NCBI GenBank assembly: GCA_005787645.1
Contig: SYAM01000057.1
Span: forward strand, 1 to 13,922
Reading direction: 5' to 3'
From: Actinomycetota bacterium
GTDB taxonomy: Bacteria; Actinomycetota; Actinomycetes; Nanopelagicales; Nanopelagicaceae
DNA: 13,922 bases
Of this stretch, positions 1-5,839 are shown one piece after another. The position numbers were made by a program, and so were the translations under genes. The first letter of the stretch is position 1; each line of letters opens with the position of its first letter. A model generated the notes under the pieces. It made no database searches, was not told the origin of the DNA, and saw nothing but the letters and a program-made list of their open reading frames with translations.

Positions 1-968
1 AGGGAGATCAAAGATATTGGGGTTGGAATTCGTGAGATTAGATAGTTGCCAGTGGAGATCAGGAGTACCGCAGCGACCACTGCTGCGATGATGAGATTAC
101 GTCTTTTAGGGTTTGCAATCTTCTTCTTGACCTCTTCGCCACGATCTAACCGATTGATATCTTCCAACATCTCGCTCGCACTTTGATAACGTGCAAGTGG
201 ATCTTTTGATAACGCACCTGAGATGATGTTATCGACGCCGGGTGGAAGTTCCTCGGTTAACTCTGAAACAGGAGTGAATTCTGCTGAAACATGTTGATAG
301 GCAATAGCAACAGGAGTGTCCCCGAGAAAAGGCGGGCGTCCGGTGAGTAATTCATAGAGAAGACATCCAACGGAGTAGATATCACTCCGTGAGTCGGCGA
401 CTTCGCCTCTTGCTTGTTCGGGTGAGAGGTAATTGGCTGTTCCAACAACAGTCCAGGCATGAGTCACGGTTGCGCTTGCATCATCAAGAGCTCGCGCGAT
501 ACCAAAATCCATCACTTTCACATCGCCTGCTGATGTCAGCATCACGTTGGCTGGCTTGATATCTCGGTGCACGATTCCATTTTTGTGTGAATACTCGAGG
601 GCTTCCAAAATGCCGCGGATTACTGCTATTGCTCTCTTAAAAGGTAAACGTTCTCCGGAACGAATAACTTCACGAATTGTCTTGCCATTCACCTGTTCCA
701 TCACGATGTAAGGAAGAACTCCATTCTCAGTTCCTTCTTCACCTGTGTCGTAAACAGAGACGATTGCGGGATGGTTAAGTCCAGCGGCTGCCTGCGCCTC
801 TCGTCTAAAACGTGCGAGAAACGCTGGATCGCGAGCGAGATCACTTCGCAGGATTTTGATCGCTACTGGCCTGGATAATCTAGTGTCGCGACCTTCAAAC
901 ACATCGGCCATTCCTCCAGCGCCGATGAGTTCGCCAACTTCATATCGATTTGCGAGGATCCGTGTCAT
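1..968 (-). CDS. PknB-type transmembrane Ser/Thr protein kinase, 3' end beyond window
   Basis: Hanks-type kinase that phosphorylates Ser/Thr on proteins, with the catalytic domain in the cytoplasm. The visible 322 residues hold the glycine loop GAGGMA (16-21), VAIK with Lys38, helix-C Glu57, the HRD loop (134-136, with Lys138 and Asn141), DFG (154-156) and VGTANYLSPEQARG (175-188), all diagnostic of the bacterial PknB family. A basic stretch (KKK, KRR, 281-290) precedes one membrane helix at about 291-311, so the unseen C-terminus should be extracellular. Whether it carries PASTA repeats cannot be seen. In the activation loop, aligned by distance from DFG to M. tuberculosis PknB, Thr169 matches Thr171, but the Thr173 position is Ala171, with another Thr at 173. 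The ATG (966-968) overlaps the TGA of the upstream phosphatase as ATGA, implying translational coupling. The family is certain; the exact orthologue (PknA, PknB or other) is not. Confidence 0.95.
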   Translation of the reverse strand, partial: MTRILANRYEVGELIGAGGMADVFEGRDTRLSRPVAIKILRSDLARDPAFLARFRREAQAAAGLNHPAIVSVYDTGEEGTENGVLPYIVMEQVNGKTIREVIRSGERLPFKRAIAVIRGILEALEYSHKNGIVHRDIKPANVMLTSAGDVKVMDFGIARALDDASATVTHAWTVVGTANYLSPEQARGEVADSRSDIYSVGCLLYELLTGRPPFLGDTPVAIAYQHVSAEFTPVSELTEELPPGVDNIISGALSKDPLARYQSASEMLEDINRLDRGEEVKKKIANPKRRNLIIAAVVAAVLLISTGNYLISRIPTPISLIS

Positions 969-1747
969 TTCTCACCACTCTCACCACTTGCTGCACCAAT
1001 AAATCCAGGATAGGAATTTTTTTCTGAGGAAACAGTAGCAACAATAATGGTTAAGTTATCTGGCGCACCTTTTTTAAATGCCAATCCTTTGAGTTCACTG
1101 AGAGTCGCATCACTAATCCCATGAGTGTCGATAACTTTTCGTATTGTTGTTTCATCAATTACTCCCGCTAAACCATCGGAACATAAAAGGAGCCAATCGC
1201 CTTCGACAATCTCGAATTCAGTGAAATCTGGCCGCTCATGTTGCGCCGCACCCATAAGAGCTTTGGTCACAAAGGAGCGTTGTGGGTGTCCATCAACCTC
1301 TTCTGGAGAAATTCGCCCTTGATCAAGCAACTCCTGTACAACAGTGTGATCCTTGGTAAGTTGTGAGATTTTCCCATCGCGAATCAGATAGGCGCGCGAA
1401 TCCCCTAGATGTGCTAGAAATAATCGCTCTTTACCAATAAGAATTGCGGTAAGTGTTGTACCCATGCCCTGTAATTCACTTTTGTTCTTCATCTCCATTG
1501 CGAGTGAATTATTTATTTCGAGAAATGTTTCGACGAGCGTAGTCTCAGCATTTCGCTGATTGAGCGAGAGCTTTTCCAATTGTGAGATCTTTTTGATTGC
1601 AAGTGAGGAGGCAATCTCTCCTCCAGCATGACCGCCCAAGCCATCGGCCACTGCTAGTACTCTCGCGCCAGCCCACCCGGAATCTTCGTTTTCGGTGCGA
1701 TGTAAGCCAACATCGGAGAGCGCAACGCTCTGAAAATACTGGCTCAT
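965..1747 (-). CDS. PP2C-family Ser/Thr protein phosphatase (PstP-like, soluble)
   Basis: Metal-dependent phosphatase expected to reverse the partner kinase. The 260 residues carry the PP2C motifs in order: RTENED (17-22), ADGLGGH (34-40), GMGTT (94-98), LGDSRAY (114-120), the HPQRSFVTKALMG segment (154-166), SDG with Asp191, and PDN with Asp230. The Asp residues bind the Mn/Mg pair. It ends right after the catalytic domain with no membrane helix, unlike M. tuberculosis PstP (about 514 residues, membrane-anchored), so it should be cytosolic. I chose the ATG at 1747 because a TAGCAT box lies exactly 7 nt upstream, the leaderless arrangement. The ATG at 1756 would add only three residues. The longer open frame to 1909 runs into pheA and has no conserved sequence. 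It is coupled to the kinase by ATGA. In M. tuberculosis, rodA and pbpA sit between phosphatase and kinase; here they do not. Confidence 0.95.
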   Translation of the reverse strand: MSQYFQSVALSDVGLHRTENEDSGWAGARVLAVADGLGGHAGGEIASSLAIKKISQLEKLSLNQRNAETTLVETFLEINNSLAMEMKNKSELQGMGTTLTAILIGKERLFLAHLGDSRAYLIRDGKISQLTKDHTVVQELLDQGRISPEEVDGHPQRSFVTKALMGAAQHERPDFTEFEIVEGDWLLLCSDGLAGVIDETTIRKVIDTHGISDATLSELKGLAFKKGAPDNLTIIVATVSSEKNSYPGFIGAASGESGEK

Positions 1748-1754
1748 GTTCGCC

Positions 1755-1760
1755 ATGCTA
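1755..1760 (-). promoter_or_regulatory. Candidate -10 box (TAGCAT) for the phosphatase-kinase operon
   Basis: On the minus strand TAGCAT is followed by 7 nt and then the phosphatase ATG at 1747, so transcription would begin at the start codon. No convincing -35 element is visible. TANNNT -10 boxes directly ahead of start codons are an established feature of actinobacterial leaderless genes; the assignment here is inference from position. Confidence 0.5.
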
Positions 1761-1762
1761 CC

Positions 1763-1778
1763 GGGGCTCTCAAGCCCC
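1763..1778. repeat. Perfect 6-bp inverted repeat in the divergent pstP-like/pheA promoter region
   Basis: GGGGCT (1763-1768), a 4-nt gap, then AGCCCC (1773-1778). It lies just upstream of the phosphatase -10 and between the two divergent -10 boxes. There is no T-run, so it is not a factor-independent terminator. If both genes are leaderless it is not transcribed from these promoters and would act as DNA, perhaps as an operator. It could also be chance. Confidence 0.45.
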
Positions 1779-1799
1779 CCTGAGCGAGCGCTTATCGCG

Positions 1800-1805
1800 T
1801 AGAGT
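1800..1805 (+). promoter_or_regulatory. Candidate -10 box (TAGAGT) for pheA
   Basis: TAGAGT is followed by 7 nt (TTTCTAT) and then the pheA ATG at 1813. There is no Shine-Dalgarno sequence ahead of that ATG. This matches a leaderless start and supports the choice of start codon. A -35 element is not obvious. Confidence 0.5.
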
Positions 1806-1812
1806 TTTCTAT

Positions 1813-2733
1813 ATGTCCCGCTATATCTATCTTGGCCCAGCCGGCACCTTTTCAGAAGCGGCTTTGGCGCCACTTCTAAAAAGTGGTGATAGCTCAGAAC
1901 CGGCAGCAAATGTCACTGCCGCATTGGAGTCGGTTCGCAATGGGCAGAGCGATTATGCATTAGTCCCGATTGAGAATTCGGTCGAGGGAGTTGTCGCACG
2001 AACTCTCGATGAATTGGCGACGGGGCAACCTCTAATGATTATTGGAGAACAAGTTCTCCAAGTCTCATTTGCGCTGATGGTTAAGGCAGGCGGGAGCAAG
2101 AAAGAGATAAAGCGGCTAGCAACTCACCCACATGCCGAAGCGCAGTGCCGTGAATACATCGCAAAACATTTACCTCATGCCGAAGTTGTCTTGACGAATT
2201 CAACTGCTGCGGGCGCTGAAAGTGTTTCCAAAGGTGATGCAGATGGCGCAATTGCTGCAGAGGTGGCGGCAAAACATTATGGCCTTGAGGTTATTGAAGG
2301 AAATATTGGCGATCGTGAGGGCGCAGTAACACGATTTGTGGTCATTTCCAAACTAGGAGAGATTCCTGCACTTACAGGGCACGATCGAACTTCGTTGGCG
2401 ATCTTTATCGCCGCAGATCACTCAGGTGCATTGTTGGAGATTCTGACTGAGTTCGCGGTAAGAGGAGTGAATCTCACTTTCATTCAATCGCGACCCACTG
2501 GTGGTGAGCTTGGTCAGTATCACTTCATAGTTGATGCTGAGGGACATATTCTTGAAGAGCGAGTGGGTGACACTTTGAAGGCGCTTCATCGAATATGCGC
2601 CGAGGTTCGTTTTCTTGGTTCATATCCACGCGCCGATAAAATTGCTCCGACATCTACTAAAGGAATGACTGATCGAGCATTCAAATCTGCTGAGCAGTGG
2701 TTAAGCACAATACGAAGCGGTAAGCAGGATTAA
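1813..2733 (+). CDS. pheA: Prephenate dehydratase
   Basis: Converts prephenate to phenylpyruvate, the committed step to phenylalanine, in the cytoplasm. The 306 residues hold the catalytic domain, with GPAGTFSE (8-15), VPIENSVEGVV (51-61) and the catalytic TRF triplet (173-175), followed by an ACT regulatory domain (about 193-272) with GALLEIL (205-211). There is no chorismate mutase or dehydrogenase domain, so this is the monofunctional actinobacterial type. In the ACT domain the usual ESRP phenylalanine-binding motif reads QSRP (225-228). The open frame continues upstream to 1597, but that part overlaps the phosphatase on the other strand and has no family sequence. The start at 1813 gives the canonical N-terminus and has a TAGAGT box 7 nt upstream. 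The TAA is followed immediately by serS. Confidence 0.97.
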   Translation: MSRYIYLGPAGTFSEAALAPLLKSGDSSEPAANVTAALESVRNGQSDYALVPIENSVEGVVARTLDELATGQPLMIIGEQVLQVSFALMVKAGGSKKEIKRLATHPHAEAQCREYIAKHLPHAEVVLTNSTAAGAESVSKGDADGAIAAEVAAKHYGLEVIEGNIGDREGAVTRFVVISKLGEIPALTGHDRTSLAIFIAADHSGALLEILTEFAVRGVNLTFIQSRPTGGELGQYHFIVDAEGHILEERVGDTLKALHRICAEVRFLGSYPRADKIAPTSTKGMTDRAFKSAEQWLSTIRSGKQD

Positions 2734-3993
2734 ATGATAGATCTCAAAGTCCTTCGAGAGAACCCTGATCGCGTCCGTGAATCTCAACGTGCGCGCGGGG
2801 CAAGTGTTGAAATTGTTGACGTAGCAATCGTTGCTGACCAGCAACGCCGAAATGCGATTGTTGAATTCGAACGAGTGCGTGCAGAACAGAATGCACTCTC
2901 GAAAAGTATTGGTGGCGCAAAAGGCGATGAGAAAAATTCATTATTAGCGAAGGCAAAAGATCTAGCCATTGCAGTAAAAGAGGCTGACGCTCGTCGGGCT
3001 GAGGCCGAGGCTCACGCCGACAAAGTCTTGGGAGAATTGGCAAATATTGCCGATATTCATGCGCCTATCGGTGGGGAAGAAGATTTTGTTGTTCTTGAAG
3101 AGATAGGAAAACCACCTCAGTTCTCCTTTCAACCGAAAGATCATGTCGAGTTAGGGAAAATTTTGGGGGCCATTGATACTGAGCGTGGTGCAAAAGTCTC
3201 AGGCTCTCGCTTCTATTATTTGACAGGAAATGGTGCGCTACTCGAGTTTGCACTTATCAATCTGGCAATGGCAAAGGCTGTGGCTGCGGGATTTATTCCA
3301 GTAGTACCACCAGTTCTTGTAAAGCCACATGCCATGGAAGGAACTGGTTTTCTTGGTCAAGCCGCAGAGAACGTTTTTCATCTCGAGCAAGATGATTTCT
3401 ATTTAGTTGGCACGAGTGAGGTACCTCTTGCTGCTTATCACATGGATGAGATTCTGGATAAGGAGAATTTTCCACTTCGCTACGCTGGCTTCTCCTCATG
3501 TTTCCGGCGCGAAGCGGGAACATACGGAAAAGATACGCGCGGAATCATTCGTGTACATCAATTCGACAAAGTAGAGATGTTCTCTTTCTGCGCTCCTGAA
3601 GACGCTACTGCAGAGCATGAACGGCTATTGGCATGGGAGAAGGAGTTTCTCAATGCGCTAGAGATCCCTTATAGGGTGATAGATGTTGCCACCGGTGATC
3701 TTGGTTCTAGTGCAGTCAGAAAATATGATTGTGAAGCATGGATCCCGACCCAAAATGCATATCGTGAAGTAACTAGTACCTCCAATTGCACTGAATTTCA
3801 GAGCAGACGATTAAATATTCGGTATAAAGATGGGGCGGGAACTCGACCGGTAGCAACGCTCAACGGAACTCTCTGTGCCATTCCTCGAATCATCGTCGCG
3901 ATTTTCGAGAACCATCAACAAGAAGATGGTTCAGTAAATATACCGAAGGCATTGATTCCGTTCCTTGGAAAATCTAGATTCGAACCGGTGTGA
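2734..3993 (+). CDS. serS: Seryl-tRNA synthetase
   Basis: Class II aminoacyl-tRNA synthetase that charges tRNA-Ser (and tRNA-Sec where present). The 419 residues match the family length. The charged, alanine-rich segment at about 35-105 is the antiparallel coiled-coil arm that contacts the long variable arm of tRNA-Ser. The catalytic core shows TSEVPL (227-232, serine recognition), motif 2 starting FRREAGTYGKDTRG (257-270) and reaching Glu281, and motif 3 LNGTLCAIPR (376-385), followed by a conserved ENHQ. The ATG follows the pheA TAA with no gap; AGGA at 2726-2729 is a short-spaced ribosome-binding site. The TGA overlaps the next gene's GTG start (GTGA). A cognate tRNA-Ser gene lies about 1.6 kb downstream in the same direction. 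Confidence 0.98.
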   Translation: MIDLKVLRENPDRVRESQRARGASVEIVDVAIVADQQRRNAIVEFERVRAEQNALSKSIGGAKGDEKNSLLAKAKDLAIAVKEADARRAEAEAHADKVLGELANIADIHAPIGGEEDFVVLEEIGKPPQFSFQPKDHVELGKILGAIDTERGAKVSGSRFYYLTGNGALLEFALINLAMAKAVAAGFIPVVPPVLVKPHAMEGTGFLGQAAENVFHLEQDDFYLVGTSEVPLAAYHMDEILDKENFPLRYAGFSSCFRREAGTYGKDTRGIIRVHQFDKVEMFSFCAPEDATAEHERLLAWEKEFLNALEIPYRVIDVATGDLGSSAVRKYDCEAWIPTQNAYREVTSTSNCTEFQSRRLNIRYKDGAGTRPVATLNGTLCAIPRIIVAIFENHQQEDGSVNIPKALIPFLGKSRFEPV

Positions 3994-4811
3994 TCTTCGG
4001 GTTGAAGCGGCCACAACTAATAGGCACGGATCTTGATGGCACAATCATCCCATTTGATCGACCAATTTCCCAACGCACAATCGATGCATTTACGGCTGCG
4101 CACAATCTGGGCATTCATATCTATTTTGTAACAGGAAGACCGCCACGATGGATGAAAGTGGTAGAGGAAACTTTTGATTTTGGTACTGGAATCTGTGGGA
4201 ATGGTGCTTTGCTTTACGATTTTCGAGCAGAGAGAATTCTGGAGTCATGGCTTATCCAGAGCGATGAATTGGTAAGAGGTGCGCAGATACTCCGAGCGGT
4301 GATTCCTGGAGCAACCTTTGCCGTGGAAAACTCCGATGGTTTCCATAGAGAACGACGCTACAACCCGCGTTGGGATAAGGGTCAAGATGATCAGGGTGTT
4401 TCACTGATCGAAGAACATTTGAATCAGCCAGCCATTAAATTCCTAGTACGAAGCCAAGATGAAGTGGTCACTGCCGATGAAATGCTCGCGCTCGCCGATG
4501 CGAGTGTGGGTGAGTTCTTGACAGTTACTCACTCTAATCCGCACGAATCTTTACTAGAGATCTCTGCGAGAGGGGTGAGCAAGGGGAGCACTCTGGCAAA
4601 AGTTGCAGAAAGATTGGATATCTCATCTGATAATGCGGTGACCTTTGGTGATAACCCAAATGATCTTTCGATGCTTGCTTGGGCGGGTCGCTCTTATGCC
4701 ATGAAGAGTGGCCATCCCTCTACCCATGCAATAGCAACTGGGATAGCGCCAGAATGTAATGATGATGGGGTTGCCCAAGTTATCGAAGAACTCCTTGCAC
4801 TTCCGGAGTAA
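3990..4811 (+). CDS. Cof-type HAD-superfamily (class IIB) phosphatase
   Basis: Probable small-metabolite phosphatase; the substrate is unknown. The 273 residues carry the four HAD motifs: DLDGT (14-18, nucleophile Asp14, acid/base Asp16), Thr48 in VTGRPP, Lys198 in the VSKGS segment, and GDNPND (220-225). The cap between about residues 78 and 190 and the overall length are those of the Cof/YidA/SupH group. The GTG start overlaps the serS TGA by four bases (GTGA), so translation is probably coupled to serS. HAD proteins of this group lie next to serS in other actinobacteria as I recall, but that gives no substrate. The stop is followed directly by the SDR gene. Confidence 0.93.
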   Translation: MIFGLKRPQLIGTDLDGTIIPFDRPISQRTIDAFTAAHNLGIHIYFVTGRPPRWMKVVEETFDFGTGICGNGALLYDFRAERILESWLIQSDELVRGAQILRAVIPGATFAVENSDGFHRERRYNPRWDKGQDDQGVSLIEEHLNQPAIKFLVRSQDEVVTADEMLALADASVGEFLTVTHSNPHESLLEISARGVSKGSTLAKVAERLDISSDNAVTFGDNPNDLSMLAWAGRSYAMKSGHPSTHAIATGIAPECNDDGVAQVIEELLALPE

Positions 4812-5588
4812 ATGTCCGAGAGTATGGATATGAATTCCGGCAGCGCAGTAATTACAGGTGCTTCACGAAATATCGGGGCAGCTATCGCTACTCGATTAGC
4901 AGCTGATGGTTTTCCAGTAGCGATTAATTATTACTCCAAAAATGAGCAATCAGATGCTCAAGCTGTTAAAAAAGAGATCATAAAATCTGGTGGTAAAGCC
5001 GAAATTTATCAATGTGATGTCTCACAAAATAATGAAATCGAATCGATGTTCCGCGCTATCACTTCGGACTTGGGCGCACCAAGCGTTCTTGTAAACAATG
5101 CAGCCACTTCGGTGGCATCTGCGGTAACTTTCCGAGAGATTAATGAAAGTGCTTGGGATGAAGTCAGCGATACTAATTTGAAAGGCGTCTTTCTCTGCTG
5201 CAAGGCATTTGATAAGTACAGCACCACCGGCACGTATCGAAGCATCATCAATATCTCATCGATTCGAGTATCAATTGGTATGGAAGGAAATAGCCATTAC
5301 ACAGCGGCGAAGGCAGCACTTATTGGGTTTGGCCGAGTGCTCGCTCGAGAATTAGGACCATCTGAAATTCGAGTCAATGCAATCTTGCCTGGAGCCATTA
5401 CTACTCCCGATCAGGCTGCATATGGAGATGTGGCGGCGCTACATAAAATGATTCTGGATGCACAATCTCTCAAGCGTTTAGGGATGCCTGTAGATATTGC
5501 CAATCTCGTCTCGTTCTTAGTGAGTCCAGATGCCGCTTTTATCACCGGCCAATCAATCCTCTGCGATGGCGGCTGGGCTTTTCAGTAA
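4812..5588 (+). CDS. Short-chain dehydrogenase/reductase (classical SDR, FabG-like fold)
   Basis: NAD(P)-dependent oxidoreductase; the substrate cannot be inferred. The 258 residues show the cofactor loop TGASRNIG (15-22; the usual GIG is NIG, a common variant), CDV (68-70), NNAA (95-98), and the Asn122-Ser150-Tyr163-Lys167 catalytic set, with Tyr and Lys in YTAAK. The C-terminus ITGQSILCDGGW (244-255) is typical of classical SDRs related to FabG. ATG at 4812 directly abuts the previous TAA. A GGAG at 4805-4808 is only 3 nt away, so ATG codons at 4824 or 4830 are possible alternative starts that would still keep the cofactor loop. It could act in acyl or sugar reduction; the neighbours do not decide. 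Confidence 0.93.
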   Translation: MSESMDMNSGSAVITGASRNIGAAIATRLAADGFPVAINYYSKNEQSDAQAVKKEIIKSGGKAEIYQCDVSQNNEIESMFRAITSDLGAPSVLVNNAATSVASAVTFREINESAWDEVSDTNLKGVFLCCKAFDKYSTTGTYRSIINISSIRVSIGMEGNSHYTAAKAALIGFGRVLARELGPSEIRVNAILPGAITTPDQAAYGDVAALHKMILDAQSLKRLGMPVDIANLVSFLVSPDAAFITGQSILCDGGWAFQ

Positions 5589-5614
5589 TTGCCCACGCCC
5601 CCTGCATCATCCGG

Positions 5615-5620
5615 TAGATT
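5615..5620 (+). promoter_or_regulatory. Candidate -10 box (TAGATT) for tRNA-Ser
   Basis: TAGATT ends 7 nt before the first base of the mature tRNA (5628). If used, transcription would start at or within a base of the tRNA 5' end. TTGCCC at 5589-5594 could be a -35, but the 20-nt spacer is long. Read-through from the upstream operon is the alternative. Confidence 0.35.
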
Positions 5621-5627
5621 TTGCGGT

Positions 5628-5713
5628 GGAGGGCTCGCATAGCGGCCGAGTGCACCGGTCTTGAAAACCGGCAAGGGAAACCTTCGAGGGTTCAAATCCC
5701 TCGCCCTCCGCCA
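5628..5713 (+). tRNA. tRNA-Ser, anticodon UGA
   Basis: A complete class II tRNA with CCA encoded. The acceptor stem GGAGGGC (5628-5634) pairs perfectly with GCCCTCC (5703-5709); the discriminator is G5710 and CCA is 5711-5713. The anticodon stem CCGGT/ACCGG (5655-5659/5667-5671) encloses loop CTTGAAA, with the anticodon TGA at 5662-5664. The long variable arm AAGG-GAAA-CCTT (5673-5684) is the serine identity feature recognised by SerRS. The T arm GAGGG-TTCAAAT-CCCTC (5686-5702) is perfect. It decodes UCA and, by wobble, other UCN codons. Confidence 0.97.
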
Positions 5714-5735
5714 GAATTCTTCCCTTGTGGGCAAC

Positions 5736-5837
5736 TTCACCCTGATGCACCCCACTATCTGTATGGCGTTAACCCCTGCAGAAGCGAGAAAATACTTCCT
5801 ATTGAAGGCCTGAAAACGACAGAGTGGGGTGGGTGAA
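5736..5837 (+). promoter_or_regulatory. Candidate structured mRNA leader sequestering the sdhC ribosome-binding site
   Basis: Three collinear complementary blocks flank a 56-nt interior: TTCACC (5736-5741) with GGTGAA (5832-5837), CACCCCACT (5748-5756) with AGTGGGGTG (5823-5831), and CTGT (5759-5762) with ACAG (5819-5822). This makes 19 Watson-Crick pairs, with the 3' side unbroken and two bulges (6 and 2 nt) on the 5' side. A further CGTT/AACG (5767-5770/5815-5818) can stack on top. The innermost part has mutually exclusive pairings, because CTTC at 5795-5798 can pair with GAAG at 5781-5784 or 5804-5807. The outermost 3' block is the sdhC Shine-Dalgarno region, so the fold would block translation. 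It matches no riboswitch class I recognise. A DNA operator or a short inverted-repeat element is the alternative. The promoter has not been located. Confidence 0.5.
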
Positions 5838-5839
5838 AG

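Noticed and set aside
1763..1778. GC-rich hairpin as a factor-independent terminator
   Set aside because: No T-run on either strand and it sits between divergent starts, where no transcript should end.
1597..1812. Upstream extension of the pheA reading frame by 72 codons
   Set aside because: It lies antisense to the conserved N-terminus of the phosphatase, has no prephenate dehydratase sequence, and the start at 1813 has a well-placed -10 box.
1748..1909. Longer N-terminus for the PP2C phosphatase
   Set aside because: The extra 54 residues are antisense to pheA codons and unlike any PP2C; family sequence begins at the start chosen.
5628..5760. tRNA-Ser 3' end as an integration (att) site
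   Set aside because: No direct repeat of the tRNA 3' end is visible in the window, and no integrase, phage or plasmid gene follows; the genes downstream are core metabolism.
5621..5836. 71-codon plus-strand frame over the tRNA and sdh leader
   Set aside because: Most of it is tRNA sequence; the remainder has no ribosome-binding site or conserved features.
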